A stretch of 64,000 bases of DNA from Symbiodinium natans (GCA_905221605.1 CAJNDS010001935.1:495985-559984), one strand, 5' to 3'. Shown: positions 40,711 through 53,150, counted from the stretch's first letter. Made by a program: numbers and translations. Notes: generated from the letters alone by a model not told the origin.

Positions 40711-40967
40711 GACTACCTCTGCGCATGCCAGACGTCCAAAGAGGAAGCCTGACCTTGCAAGCCGAGCTGCACGCCGCCGAAGCAGTCGCCGAAACCAACG
40801 CCGCCCTCCTGGCAAACAAAAGTTTCCTTTGGCCCCGAGCCCGAACATGGAGCCACCGCGGCCATTCTGTGCGACTGTGCTCTGATGCCCCAAACAAAAC
40901 ATCCGAAAGCGGAGCTGACACACCTTCCTGCGCTAGAGACTTCCGCGGCCAAAGTCGGGTTGTATTT

Positions 40968-41076
40968 CCCAAAGAGCCCAATATTGCTTAATTAAGGAAT
41001 ATTCCTTAAATCATATAGGGATCCTTAATATGATTTAAGGTATATTCCTTACTTAAGCAATATTGGGCTCTTTGGG
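40968..41076. repeat. MITE-like element, family D, intact copy
   Basis: Perfect 24-bp inverted ends: CCCAAAGAGCCCAATATTGC plus TTAA on the left, mirrored on the right. The centre CTTAAATCATATAGGGATCC is shared with the 39134 copy. Confidence 0.9.
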
Positions 41077-41442
41077 TTCAACACCAAGCAGAGGCGTTTT
41101 TCGGAGAACAGCTCCCACCCGTTCTCCCCTTCTCCCCCCAAACGAGCTCCAGAGCTGCAAGGCGCAAGGCGCCCAGGCGGTGTTGGCGGCGTCCAGGGGC
41201 TCCTGGGTTTAGGGCTGAGACTGGCTTTCTGGTTTTGTGGGTGAGGGTTCAGGGTTTAGGTGTTGGGGTTTAGGAGGGTTCAGAAGGGTTGAGAAGGGTT
41301 TGGGTCCCCAAAGCCAAGCCCCAGGACATTCCTATGCAGAGACGCCTGTCTGGCAACTGTGGATGCCCTAGATGAGCAGACCGCGGGCCTAGCACCTAAA
41401 GCTTCGCCGAATTTGTGGGCGTTGCCCTACAAACTACATGTC

Positions 41443-41542
41443 TTGGGATGCTCTCCCTTCTACTCACAGTCCTTAAAAGGGATTATCGTACCCCTGTAAC
41501 AATCCCGACTAAGGACGGCTAGCATATGGGGGAACCTCCCAA
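41443..41542. repeat. MITE-like element, family B
   Basis: TTGGGATGCTCTCCCTTCTACTCACAGTCC on the left and CTAGCATATGGGGGAACCTCCCAA on the right. The ends are more diverged than in the 37318 copy. Confidence 0.75.
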
Positions 41543-42130
41543 TACATGCCCCCCTAGAGAACCTTGTGGAAGTTTGAAAGCCCAGGCTCGGGCTGCAGCA
41601 TCTGAAGGACAGCTTGGTCCAAGATGGCCTCCGACAGCAGCAGCCGCAGCGCCTACAGCAACGCGAGGCTCACAATTCAGAGGTACCGTTTCGAGGCTGT
41701 CATCATGAATCTGAGCACAGGAATCAAAGGCTAGCCAAGGGTGGCAGCGCCCTCCCTTCAAGCACAAGTTCGTCTGTGCAAAGGCTGTAGCCTGCGCATT
41801 TTACCCTACATTCCGACAAACCCCAACCCCTCAAGGTTCTGCTGCAGAGTCTCACTCCCTGATCTCCTAAAGCTGCAATCAGGCAATCCGAATCCCACCG
41901 AATCCCTGGTGCCTTCGAAGTGCCGGGAGCCCAAACCAAGCCTGGACAGTCTCTCCACCAGCTTTCAAAGCCACCGTAGCGTTGTTTGCATGCTACTGGC
42001 TGCACCACAAAGAACATGCAACTTTTCCAGACAAGTCGGAGTTGAAAGCTTCTGACATGTTCTGGTCTACCGGCCTACGAGTACGTCTCACGAGATGCGC
42101 ACGCGCGCTACACGACCGCCTGCCCAAACC
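41543..42130. other. No gene recognised
   Basis: Overlapping frames of both strands. A short GCAGC-type run at 41634-41665. Nothing identifiable. Confidence 0.4.
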
Positions 42131-42134
42131 CACT

Positions 42135-42250
42135 TAAACCCTAAACCCTAAACCCTACAGTAAACCCTAAACCCTTTTTGCATCCGGACCCTAAACCCTA
42201 AACCCTAAACCCTAAACCCTAAACCCTAAACCCTAAACCCTAAACCCTCC
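42135..42250 (+). repeat. CCCTAAA array with CCCTTTTTGCATCCGG junction
   Basis: Two arrays joined by AAACCCTTTTTGCATCCGGACCC. The same junction, without arrays on both sides, appears at 36788, 60100 and elsewhere. Confidence 0.95.
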
Positions 42251-42373
42251 GTAGCCTGCCAGCTCCCGCGGCCCCAGGGAGGTGGCTCTCTGCAGGGCAG
42301 TGGCCGCTGTGGCGTCGGGCGGCGGCTCCTGGGGTTTAACGAGCTTGTGAGTCCTGCACACCTTCTTGTGCAC

Positions 42374-42512
42374 CTTAAACCCTAAACCCTAAACCCTAAA
42401 CCCTAAACCCTAAACCCTAAACCCTAAACCCCAAACCCTAAACCCTAAACCCTAAACCCTAAACCCTAAACCCTAACCCTAACCCTGAACCCTAAACCCT
42501 AACCCCCCCGGG
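42374..42512 (+). repeat. CCCTAAA array, about 19 units
   Basis: Long and nearly perfect, passing to CCCTAACCCTAACCC near its end, where six-base units replace seven-base ones. Confidence 0.95.
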
Positions 42513-42649
42513 CAAGGACCGGCCTGAATCGTTCCTGACTTCGCTGGTGCCCAGGCAGTGTTGGAGAGGTTCTGCGGATCGAGTTGGCCGATCCTGGGAG
42601 CTCAGAAAGCTTTTAAGACTCTGACAAGCACTCGGTTTTGATGAGGCGG

Positions 42650-43135
42650 GTGAGGGTTCAGGGCTTCGGGTTTAGGGTTCAGGGTTAAGGGTTGAGGGTT
42701 TAGGGTTTAGGTTTAGGGTTTTAAGGTTTCTGCTTTAAGGTTTTGGGTTTCGGGTTTAGGGCAGCAGAACTTTCGATCCTGGTTTGGCCCCGGCTTGAGG
42801 TGTCCACCATGTCCATCACTATTTGCTGAAGAATCAGGGTTTAGGGTTTAGGGTTTAGGGTTTAGGATGAAGAACAGTAGTCCATAGACTGCCCTTGCAA
42901 GGAAGAAAGCCTTTATTTCTTGCGAGGTTCTTAAGCAAATGGTAGCCCGAAACCCTAATCTCTAAAACCTAAACCCTAAACCCTAAACCACAGCGGCTTA
43001 GGGCTGAGGGTTTAGGATTTTAGGGTCTTGTGCCGGGCTGGGTGCTTTGGGCCGCGCATGGGGCTTGCGAAGAATGCCCAGCCTCAAGGGTCAGTTCTCT
43101 AGGTTTAGGGTTTGGGGTTTAGGGTTTCGGGTGAG
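42650..43135 (+). repeat. Clustered telomere-like tracts, both polarities
   Basis: TTTAGGG-type at 42655-42765, 42837-42868 and 43098-43130. CCCTAAA-type at 42951-42990. Spacer sequence between them has no gene. Confidence 0.85.
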
Positions 43136-43394
43136 GGGCCTGCCCTACAATCAGGACCCCCAAATGCACAACCGCAATGTGCGCAACCGGGCGGCGTCTG
43201 GGCAGCAGCAGCCGCTGGCGTCTCCATGGCCGCCTTGCTTCGTAGGCCGAGCTTGCCTGCAAGAGCTCTACGATCTGGACGTTGGGTCAAGTCTTGGGGG
43301 CCGAGTTGCACGTGAAAACACGACCCCAGCCTTGACTGACACGCCTCCAAGAACCCAAGTACTGGTTGCATATGCCTATGTATATATCCCTGTT

Positions 43395-43442
43395 TGCATA
43401 TATATATATATATATATATATAGATACATATACTTATATCTT
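43395..43442. repeat. (TA)n microsatellite
   Basis: About 14 TA units followed by GATACATATACTTATATC. It breaks the 310-codon plus-strand frame that crosses it. Confidence 0.9.
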
Positions 43443-44256
43443 ATAAAGGATGAAACTCGGCCCAGCGGCCGGGGTCCCAGGCGCCGTTGGCCGGGGCCTG
43501 CGGCCGCCGCCCGGAAGCTGCAGCGAAAACCGCCCCGGAGGCGGCTCCTGAGTGGAGTCTGTGAAATCCTGGAGCCCGGGACTTCTACATCTCCACTCTT
43601 CCCAGACCCTTGTAAACCGTACACTACAAGCCCCCAAAATAAACCCTCTTCTCTTGAACCCCTACAAAAAAAACACACACACACAAACAAACACCAGCCC
43701 AGCAAGGCTTGGGCCCCAGGCCCGTCAGCGGGTACTCCATGCGCGCCGCCGTGGCGAAGGCCCAGGCGCTGTTGGCTGGCTGCTGCTGACCGAAGTCGGG
43801 GAGGCGCACCTGTGGGAGAAGGGGAGGGCTTTCAGGGGGTTTTTAGCCTTACAAAACTCCACGAGTCCCTGGGCCCCTTTTTTCCATCTGGACTCCGCAA
43901 GCAATGTTTGGGTTTACCTGCTCATTCTGTTGCATTCCCTAGCAGGAGGCTTCAGTGGGGGCTTCGAGTCACCAGTTAAGGATTTAAGTAGGGGGCTGCA
44001 GCGGAAACAAAATACGCTCCAGAAAATGACCGCCAGCGCTTGTTCGCTGTTGCGCGAGCCCTGTCTTGCTGACGGTACACCCAGGGCATTCGAGATTTCA
44101 AGTCGGGTCTTGGCGTGATCCTTTTTTCATGCACCTGCGACAACGTCCACAAACCTCCTGAACATACCCCGCCTGCGCGTAGTGCCCGATGCCACTTGAC
44201 AAGCGTTGGCCCACAAGTGCAGTCCTCGGTGTTTTGCTTCGACCGTTGCCGTCCGC

Positions 44257-44303
44257 AGCCCAAGATCTCTTGAAAGAGCAGCCCAAGATCTCTTGAAAGA
44301 GCA
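44257..44303. repeat. 24-bp tandem duplication
   Basis: AGCCCAAGATCTCTTGAAAG plus AGC, twice in a row. Each copy contains the palindrome CAAGATCTCTTG. A recent duplication within the OPR locus. Confidence 0.85.
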
Positions 44304-47300
44304 CACAAACACAGGACTTGACACTGTCGGTCTACGAAGGTCTAAAGCTTAGCAGGTGTCGGGCTTCAAACGGAAGCTGAGGGGCTGGAAATGCATGCAA
44401 GGCGGGGGGGTGGGCCTTCAGCTGAAGCATGCCAAAGCCAAGTAGCACGGCTGCAGTCCAGGCGCTGTTGGCAGGCGCCTCGTTGGGCAGGAAGAAAGGG
44501 GCCGGCAATTGCAAGAGATTACGGCCAGAATGCTTGCGTCGGGGCGGCTAGGGCGCGTAGCGACGTAGCGTTGAGGGCTGGTTCAGACGAGGGTTTCGGA
44601 ACTTTGTCGGAATGAAAACTCCCATCCAGTTTCCGCTATAAAGTTGCCAGCTGCGATGGTGCCAACCAACTTCTCGGCAAGCAAAAGAAGCTGGGGGTTA
44701 GAGGAGGATTGCGGCCCTTCCCCACGGTGGCCTGCGCGCCGAGCTCCGGCAACTGGGCTAGGGCCTTCCGAGCGAGCTTGGGTTGGGGAGCATGGGAGTG
44801 TAGTTTAGGGTTTAGGATGTGAGGGTCTTTAGCATGGGAAGGTTTGGGGGCATGCAAGACTCGGGCATGAGCTGTCGGGCCACTCTCCATTCCAGAGAGT
44901 CTGGAACACGAAAGCCAACTGAACCTCTCAATCCAGAGCCTCGCTTGCAAGGGCATCGAATAGGACGGTGCCCACGAGACCTTCAGGGCTTCAGCCCGGA
45001 AAGTTGGGGATGCAGGCTTGGCGATTGAGGCGCAAGCAAGTTGCACTGGGTCTCGACTCAACACCACAAGAATGGGGGATCCGCCACGTCTGTTTCTGGC
45101 TGTAACAAGCTTAGGTCCTAGGTGGGGAGGGACGAGCTGCATGTTTCGGCTGTGTCGGTTCTGCAGCACTGGATGCGCTCCGTGCTTTGTCTATCGATAA
45201 GGCAGCAGGGGCACAGCAAATGATGCAAGGAGGCTCACGAGCAGGTATGCCTGCTCCTGAGCTCCAAGCCTCTCAAAACTCAGACCGAAGACCACTCAAG
45301 CCACAGCAATGAACAGCAGGCTGCTTCCCCTACACATCAACAACCTAAATGCGGAACCCGAAAGCAGCCCTGCTCTGTTGGCCCCCCAAACCCTTTCCAA
45401 GACCCAGCTACGGAGCCCGAAGGCACGGCCTGCTGCCGCAAAAGCCCAGGCGGAGTTCGCCAAGGCTTGGGGCCCAGACTCGCCTGGGAACGTTCCAGAA
45501 ACTGCGCAGGGGCTCTCTGAGAGCTCAGAGTTCAAGGAGTTTTGTGAGCTTAGGGTGTTGAGCTTTGTGTGCCTTTTCTCCATTTTGGCTTCAGTACTTT
45601 AGGGGAAGCATGGGCTAGTGCGCTTAGGCTTTTTTGGGCATTGGGGCCTTGGGGAAGGATGCCAGCCCTTGTGGGGTTTGGGATGGTTTAGGAAACGGTT
45701 TGCTGCGGCTCAGGCTCGTTTGGTGAGAACCCCCCTGCCCTACCCCCACCCCTCAAGCACTGTCAGACCGTCGAAGCACACAACTCCGACCTAGCGCATG
45801 TCCAGCCTGGGTCCATGCAATGCGAAGCCCCTGAACGGCGGCATTTCTCGGAAAGCTCCTGGAAGCTCCGAGAACCATCGAGGATCTAAAAGACTTATTG
45901 CTGCGATCATCTGCTGTAGAGGCCAGTGGCTGAGGCACCGCAGAGTCGCTGCACTCGAGGCTGTAAGCAGGGACTCGCCTCCTGGAATAAAACTGGAGGC
46001 TCCGACAAAGTTGCTTCGGTATGATTCTATGTCTATGACCTGCCACTCTATGCTTGGCGCCAAAGCAGCCTCAGATGCCTAGACAGAACACTCCTGCCAG
46101 CAGTGTCGCGGGCGCCCAAACCATGTTGGAGATGTTCTGCGGGTGAAAGTGGGCAAGCTTCCGAACAGCCTCTCCTTGCTCGCACAGCTCTTCCCCACAC
46201 GCAACGAGTTACAGAGCTGCAACAAGCTATGTCAGCTATGTAACTTAAAGTGGCCGTCCGAGAGTCCACCAGCCGCGCGGAAAAGCGCATCATGCTGCGG
46301 TGCCGTGGTGCCGTGAGTCCACACAAGATTCGTGGGGTTCTGAGCCTCGGAAACCTCCAAGATGAGGAATGTGCGGCCGCCGAGCGCATGCGTAGGCGGG
46401 GCACCCGGCAGCATCGGCGTCGCGGGCGCTCAGGCCGTGGTGCCAGTCTCCTGTGGGCCGCACTCCGCTGCGCGAATCCGCAGCTGTGAGCCCAAGAGGT
46501 CCAGCAAGGATCGGCCCAACTGACCAAGACTTGCCAGTGACCAGGCCAGGTTTGCGGGGCCCCGCACCTCCAGCTCCCCGGAGCTTTTGGCAACCTCTCG
46601 GCTGACGACCTCCTGCAACGGTTGCACGGTGAACCCGATTTTGGCATGCCCTCAACCAATGTTGAACAACTCCTGCGGAGTTGCCTCATGCACAGTCTGG
46701 CAGAAGGTCGTTGAGGTTGCGCCGAGTAAAGTCTCGTGCACGTGAACGAAGCGTGTGGAAGCCCAGGCCATGTTAGCGCAGTGCTGCGGCCTGGGTTCCG
46801 AGACCAACTTGCTGGAGGCTCCAGCAGCAGCTTGCGAGGACGCCATGCTCTGCACGAGAAGGGTCGCCCATGCCCAGGCCACGTTTGCCAGCTTCTAGCT
46901 GTCGGGCTCATCCATTCCGCGAAGGGCCTACTCCCTCATCGCTTCCATGAGCTTTGCATCTTCGTGGCTCACCTTGCTAGACGTCCAGGCAGCATTCGCA
47001 GCCTGAGTCGAGAAGCATGACATGCGAATACACCACCCCCCCCCCCCTCCCACCCCCCCACCCGGCCGCCCTCCTGGCCTGCTGCGGGTTGTACTGCCAC
47101 ATCAGCTTCCGAGCTTTCGAGCCGGTTGCGCCGGCAAAGGGTTCGCCATTCCACTGCAGGCCTTGTGAGCGAATGCCACAAAAGCGAACAAGAATGCTTC
47201 AGCTGCACGAAACAAGCCTACGCTGCTCGCCGCACCTGTTGGCGACCATGAGAGGTTGGTCAAGGGCAGCGGCTGAAACTCTTCGAGGACTGCCAAGGCA

Positions 47301-48396
47301 TGAGCCTGGACCGCCTCGAGCAGGGCCTCCAAGCTGCATGATGATCATGGTAGAAGAGCGAGGCCGGCTACCCGCATGGTACACATGTGGAACATACGTA
47401 CATCAACATGCACGACAAGGCCTTGCTGTGCATCTGCAGCGTGGCCCACGACCAGGCGACATTCGCAGGGCTCTGAGGCTCAGGTTGCAGAAGCTTCTTA
47501 AGCGAAGCCCCCACGGTGGCCGTGGAGAAGGCTGTGCCTCAAGGGCTCTGCTTGCCTGGACCCCAGGCAGTGTTCGCCAAGCCTTGTGGGTCGAACCTGG
47601 AGATGTCTGCTACGGCCGCCGAAGTGGTGCCCTCCAGCAAGAGCACCTCTCGAAAGATCGGCCGGCCGAGACTTCAAGCTCCGTTGGAGGGGTTCTGCGG
47701 GGGAAGCTATGGCAACCTCTCCGTTGCCCGGGCGGCAAGGGCCGCAGCCAAAGCCACGTCAGGCCACATGAGGGTAGCCACTGCCCAGGATGTGTTGGAA
47801 ATGCCTTGCACATCAGGCTCCCGAAGCCGCGAGCTGGCGTAGAGGGTCTCAGCGCACGCCGGCGCGCCGCGCGTTGCAAAGCGAGCTAAACCCCAAATGA
47901 AGTTGGTCGGCACTTGTGCGTCGTGCTTCTGGAAATCGTCCCTCTCGTTCGCGATCTGCGTGGCAAGTAAACTAGCCAGCGGGCCCCCACCAGAGCGAGC
48001 TTTTGCAAAGGCCCAAAACATGCGCACCAGCCACTGCAGGCGGAAGGCTGGCAGATTGCGCTGAACCTGCACAGACGAAGCCTCCAGCATCGGAACATCC
48101 TTACGTCCGAGTTTCCCAGGCCTCCACACCAAGTTAACCAGCTCCTCGGGCTCGGACTACGGGCTCAGCTCCACGCAAGCGCGTAGACTTCGGATCAATG
48201 GGCCATGCTGTACAGCCAACCTCCCATACGACCAGGCGAGGTCTGAAAGGCCTTGTGCATCCACTTCTTGAATCTGCTCACCAAGTCTGTCCAAGCACTT
48301 CTGCAAGCGAATATCCTGCCGCAGCCTGGCAGGGTCCTCGCAGACCCAGCACTTGCACATCGAGTCTCCTACTTAAATAACTTAGACTTACAGTAC

Positions 48397-48570
48397 CTTG
48401 TGATAGCTATGTAGCCACCCTCCGATTTTGTAGCAAAAGCCCTCCAGCAGGTCCTCGCTTCTCACCGATGCGACTTGCCGCAGAGCGGCGATCTGCGCCG
48501 GGACGTCCTCGGGCAGCACGTCGTCCAAACGAGACAGGACTTGCTCCAAGGGCTCGTCTACATCCTCAGT
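48397..48570 (-). CDS. 5' exon of the OPR locus
   Basis: Reads EDVDEPLEQVLSRLDDVLPE, DVPAQIAALRQVASVRSEDL and LEGFCYKIGGWLHSYHK, then a GTACTG donor at 48396. An acceptor (TTTAAGTAG|GA) opens the next exon at about 48368. The clean reading and splice pair suggest that this part at least was a functional gene. Confidence 0.5.
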
Positions 48571-48829
48571 GCTTTAGCTATGGGCTTCAGGCTCCCTCAC
48601 CTCAGATTACTCAGAAACTGAAAAAACCCTCTCAGAAAGCTCAGCCCAGGTTCGGCGCGGCCCCTCCCCGACCTCGGCCTGCCCGGCCTGGACGATCGGC
48701 CCGGCCTCCAGCCCAGGACCCGCCGCCCCGCCATGCTTGGGCCATGGCTCAGGAGCGCTCGAGGGTGCCCAAGGAGTTTTTGTTGAGGGTTGATTTTGCT
48801 TCTTGGTGGTTATTGGTGGCTTGACTGGG

Positions 48830-49360
48830 GTCTGGTTTGGGATGAGCTGATGGGGTGCTGTCGCCTTTGTTAGATCAAGTCGGGGGCCGAATGAGGCTGC
48901 GATTAGGCTCTATCAGAGCACAGAAGTTTACTCTTATTTTCTCACCCAGAGTCCTTGCAGGCACAAGAAAGCTGTGATTTTTGCGCTTGGAGGTTAGGGA
49001 GGATCAGAGATCTTGTGCTCTGGAACCTTTGTGGGTGATTCCTGTGAGCGAGAGCGCCGGCATTGCTGAGCAATGCTTTGTACGAACAATGTCTTCTCTT
49101 AATCCCGACCACTCTGAGACGCCTGGAGAACCAAAACAGTACATGCCCGCAGCCCTTGCATGCTTCACGCCTATTTTTTGCCGATTGGAGCGCAAGCTCG
49201 CTCAAGCCTAGGCACCTACGATCACCTACACATCAAAACGATCACTCTGCCGCCCATGCTCAGCTCATTTCTGGGCGTTCGCCCACCGTTGGAGCGGCGT
49301 CTCCACGTCCTGAGTCTGGAACGTTGATGGCGGGGGGCACCCTACTTTTGCAGAGGTAGC
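48830..49360. other. No gene recognised
   Basis: Short conflicting frames; no motif. Confidence 0.4.
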
Positions 49361-49477
49361 AAACCCTAGACCCTAAACCCAGGACTGCCCAGCTGCCGGG
49401 AATTTACGCCCACACAACCAGCACCACAGTTCTCGTGGCTGAAACCGTAAGCCCTAAATGCCCAAACCCGACTGCAT

Positions 49478-49700
49478 GCACCGACCGGGCGTCCCCTCCG
49501 CGTGCTGGCGGCAAGTCTGGCGTCCAGCTCTTCACGTCGAAAGGGTTCAACCTTTTAAGCGGAGGGTAGAAGAGTACACGGCGGCTTTGGTCCACGTGTT
49601 GAAGCAGTTTTTCCACTCCCGGAGTCACTACAAGCCACCTCCGAAGCCAGCACCCGGGTCAAAGGCCCCTACAAGTTCCTCGGCCGGACCACCCCGTGAA
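49478..49700 (+). CDS. Possible plus-strand exon
   Basis: Reads QVWRPALHVERVQPFKRRVE, EYTAALVHVLKQFFHSRSHY, then a Pro/Ser-rich part (KPPPKPAPGSKAP). Unbroken and protein-like. I see no motif, and it stops at the family B element that starts at 49706. Confidence 0.3.
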
Positions 49701-49705
49701 AGTGC

Positions 49706-49790
49706 TGACGTTGGGATGTTCCCCCGGAATGCTAACAGTCCGTAATAGGGATTATAACGAGGGGTACTCTGATCCCGATTACGCGCCCCA
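49706..49790. repeat. MITE-like element, family B, right end lost
   Basis: GGGATGTTCCCCCGGAATGC, then AACAGTCCGTAATAGGGATT, as in the 37318 copy. The right inverted end is missing. Confidence 0.7.
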
Positions 49791-49854
49791 AACAACACAC
49801 GCCAACCCCAAGCGCGAAACCCTGACCCCCGACACGTCTAGGTCTAGGTCGCTA

Positions 49855-49895
49855 CCACCCCTAAACCCTAAACCCGAAACCCTAAACCCTAAACC
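49855..49895 (+). repeat. CCCTAAA tract
   Basis: Five units, one CCCGAAA. Confidence 0.85.
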
Positions 49896-50019
49896 GCTGC
49901 TTCCAACACCGGGGGACCGCCGGAACCACGTGCTGTCAACAAAGAATTGCGCCGGCTCGCCTTGGTTTCTTGCAGTCGAGCTAGGCTGCTAGATGCTGTT
50001 TCATATTTACCCATTAAAC

Positions 50020-50218
50020 GTATACGCATGTATATATATATATGTTTATTTATAATGACATCTATATTTATGTTTTCTGTTTTTACCCATATATTTAGTT
50101 AGATTGATATTTGCATGTATTTTCAAATTAAAGCTTCTTTTGAAACTAACAACATATATATATATATATAACATATAAATATATATATATATATATATAT
50201 AACATATATAATATCAAA
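50020..50218. repeat. (TA)n-rich segment
   Basis: TATATATA runs at 50031-50043 and 50154-50210, separated by A+T-rich unique sequence. No gene. Confidence 0.85.
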
Positions 50219-50484
50219 TGCTGTGGCATATGCCACACCGCAGGACATGGGGTTTGGGCCATTGGGCTTGGGGGGTTGACACCCGAAACCCAACATCCAT
50301 ACCTGCACTCTACATACTACAAAGTGTGGTGAGAACAAAAGAAATCTCGACACTTTGGGCTCGGATCTCGGTGCCGGGGCCCATTGCTCACACGGCATCC
50401 CTGCAGGCTACATAACCCTTCAATATCCCAAACCCTTCTGCAAGCCATAATTACTCGTCGTCCTCACAAAGACTCTAGCCCCAA

Positions 50485-50740
50485 AATCCCTAAACCCTAA
50501 ACCCTAAACCCCAAACCCTAAACCCTAAAAGCTCCGAGAAATCCCCCAAAAACCCAAGCTCCTCTCTCGCCGGGGCGCTCGGCTCGAGCGCTGGATAGCC
50601 GGCAGCACGCGTGGCCTCGAAGGACTCCGCATCCTGGGCCTGGAGGATCGGTCGTTTAAGGGTTTAAGGGTTTAAGGGTTTAGGGTTTAGGGTTGAGGGT
50701 TTAGGGTTTAGGGTTTGGGGTTTGGGGTTGGGCACCCTCA
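50485..50740. repeat. Telomere-like tracts, both polarities
   Basis: CCCTAAA at 50489-50529 and TTTAGGG (with TTTAAGGG) at 50655-50731. Confidence 0.9.
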
Positions 50741-51257
50741 CGCCGGGTCACAAGCGGGTGTAGGCTTTTGGGTCTAGGGTTGGTCTGTAAAGTACGAGTG
50801 TGCCGGAACTTTCGGTTCTCCACTGTACGACAGCTTGGGAGGTCCCCGCAGACTCTTGCAGGCTCCCGCTGAGATGTTCCTGACTTGCTGAGAAGCACCT
50901 GTGCATCGTGAATGGCAGACTCAACGGAGCTGAAGCGTGCCTGGGTCAGCAGATTGCGGGGTGGCAGTGAACGTCGGGTGCTACCAGCATGGGAAACCCC
51001 AAAATTCCACTAACCTCCGTCTTGCCTGCTTAGTGACGAGGAAGAAGCATAAAGTTAGTCAGGCATGCACATAATACCATGTGTAGTTATCGCCCGGACA
51101 TGCCCCAACACGAGCAGAATCTGAACAAGACTCTTTAAAAAATTCATATTATAAACGTAGTCATAAGTTTTGCGCGGCAAGAAAAGACTCACTTGGCCGT
51201 ACCCTGCGCACCCTAAAAACTATATTATCCTCAGACCATGCACGACCCTTCGTAAGC

Positions 51258-51350
51258 ATATAGCCATTAAACCCCTTATAACCATTATAACCATTATATC
51301 CATTATAACCATTAGAACCCATGATAACCATGATAACCATGATAACCATT
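51258..51350. repeat. 9-bp tandem repeat ATAACCATT/ATAACCATG
   Basis: About ten units of ATAACCATT that change to ATAACCATG near the right end. The WNGYNGYNGYK-like frame is a by-product. Confidence 0.9.
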
Positions 51351-51459
51351 TTCACCCTTTGAATCAGACAGTTACAAGCCCCGGCCCCAAGTTCTTGCAG
51401 GGCGCCCGCTGCAGCTCCAGGGCCTCGCGCACGAGCCTCATGGACTTGGCCTCATGGAG

Positions 51460-51545
51460 GGGTCTAGGGTTTAGGGTTTAGGGTTTCGGGTTTGGGGTTT
51501 AGGGTTTAGGGTTTAGGGTTTTTTTTGCCACCCGCCTAGCTGACA
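51460..51545 (+). repeat. TTTAGGG tract with GCCACCCG tail
   Basis: About nine units ending GGGTTTTTTTTGCCACCCGCCTAGC, nearly identical to the tail at 13165-13190. Confidence 0.95.
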
Positions 51546-51724
51546 CTCAGGCCACATTGCAGGGACCAGTACCGGCAAATTGACGATTGAAGGAGAAGAA
51601 GTGCCTTTAAAGTGAGCACATAAAGTGGATCATACGGGGCCAGCCCAAAAAGAGAAACTCAACACAAAGCTAAAAGATTTCGCCACCCGCACTGCGCGCA
51701 CACAAGCACCCGCTCCGAGCTAAA

Positions 51725-51885
51725 AGATTTAGGGGTTAGGGTTTGGGGTTTACTCGGCGCTGTCTCAGAGTCTGAGCAACTGAGCGCGACGGCACTGTGA
51801 ACCAGCACATCACCGGGCCCACCCCCCAGCAGTACTGGAACTACAGGGTTTGGGGTTTAGGGTTTAGCGTTTAGGGTGTGGAAAT
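51725..51885 (+). repeat. Short TTTAGGG remnants
   Basis: At 51728-51752 and 51847-51880. No gene around them. Confidence 0.75.
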
Positions 51886-52284
51886 CGGAGACTTCTGGGG
51901 TGGCTCGGGCTAGAGACACACATGCGCACGTCTGTATACCAGAACCTGTTACGAGGTCATGCGAGGATTGAAGAAGCGCCTTGTGTGCATCGAGTGCTTG
52001 CTGCTAGCATGCCCTTACTGTACCTCAACCATTGCTGTTTTTGGCGAAGATAACGATCAAAGGTTACAAGCGAAGAGAAACACCACGGAAACCCGCCCGC
52101 CAGGTCAAGTATTCCTGCTCGCTAGCTCATGCAAACTCACTGTTGATCCCAGAGCTCATGTAGCAAGTGAATGCTTACAAGTAAACCTAGCCCGCAACTT
52201 ACCTTCATGCCCAGAAATCCGTGCCTCTGCACAGAAGTAGTACCTGGGCATGCTGACGCTTGGCTTTAAGGTCTGGACTTGCAT

Positions 52285-53150
52285 GGAACTTTCAAGGACA
52301 TAGGGCACGTCCCTCAGCCAACACCAGAACTTCGCGAAATCGCCCCCCAAAGGCCACTTACTGGACACGGAGCCCTACAACGAACACGCCAAGCGCAACC
52401 CAGGCTCTTCTGCCAGAAAAGCGTCTCAAACTGCCAGGTCACGAACATGCCTTCGGCTTCAATGATGCAGTTCGGGCGGCTTATCAAAGGTGGGCTGGCT
52501 TCTTGTGGAGTCTTCGTTCAAGTCTATCTTGGCAACAGTCTGCCGACTTGCATCGACCCCTTGGTCAGAAGATCTCGATGGCTTGAAGGCCTGAAAACTC
52601 AAGTGCTGAATTTCGGAAATCCAAGACTCATGGCCCAGCCGACGAGAACTCCTCTACGAAGTCCTTGTCCGACCAGACATCCTTGAGCTTCAGGGTACAA
52701 AACTCGGAGCCTCCGCAAGCACAACGGAATACATCCTGGTCTGTTTGTGCTGACCAGGAGCAATCAGGTCAGCAGAGTGCAGCAGCTTCTTGTATGGCTT
52801 GGCATCTGACAGACATCTAAACATCTCGCACGAACAAAAACGTGGGCTTTTGATTCGAAGGCCAGGGAGTGCGACCTCGACGCAAGCCTAGCTATCTATA
52901 GCTCTCTTCTCACTCGACACAAGCCCTGTAGACACGTTTCCAAGCCGACAAATCCGAAACAGGTATCGAACCCAAATGTGCCCTCGAATGCTCCTCGAAT
53001 ACTTTTTGCGAGTTGTCAAGCTGACGGCAAACTGTTGAAATACCGTTCTGAAACCTGCGCCGACTAATAACCTGACAAATCGAGAGCCCACGTCGTGGCC
53101 TTCACCATGGTCGAAGATGCGCAGCTGACCGCAACCGATGTCCAGCAAGA
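52285..53150 (-). CDS. Possible exons of an unidentified minus-strand gene
   Basis: Three protein-like pieces: 53148-52890 (LLDIGCGQLRIFDHGEGHDV, GSRFVRLLVGAGFRTVFQQF), about 52655-52459 (RLGHESWISEIQHLSFQAFK, DASRQTVAKIDLNEDSTRSQ, PTFDKPPELHH, then TGA) and about 52368-52285 (SSKWPLGGDFAKFWCWLRDV). They do not share a proven frame and none carries a motif I can name. Confidence 0.3.

Larger units (their letters stand above)
43150..48570 (-). pseudogene. Octotricopeptide-like (OPR/Tbc2-type) RNA-binding protein gene, degraded or heavily split
   Basis: At least ten minus-strand segments read the ANxAWxxA helical repeat: GLSDLAWSYGRL (48240), EELVNLVWRPGK (48130), WLVRMFWAFAKARS (48020), VPTNFIWGLARFA (47905), GISNTSWAVATLM (47790), GLANTAWGPGK (47580), ANVAWSWATLQ (47455), LPLTNLSWSP (47265), CANMAWASTRF (46770), GPANLAWSLASLG (46545), PTNLVWTHG (46325), QALANSAWAFAAA (45450), PANSAWTAAV (44460) and PANSAWAFATA (43760). 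Spacing in the best part is about 38 residues, as in OPR proteins, which bind organelle RNA for processing or translation. The 48361-48132 frame is cut by a TAG at 48157, and frames change between segments. This indicates a pseudogene, or many small exons separated by short introns. Left and right limits are approximate. Confidence 0.65.

Noticed and set aside
43047-43979. 310-codon plus-strand frame
   Set aside because: It runs through a (TA)n microsatellite (YIYIYIYIY), a telomere-like tract and the opposite strand of OPR repeats.
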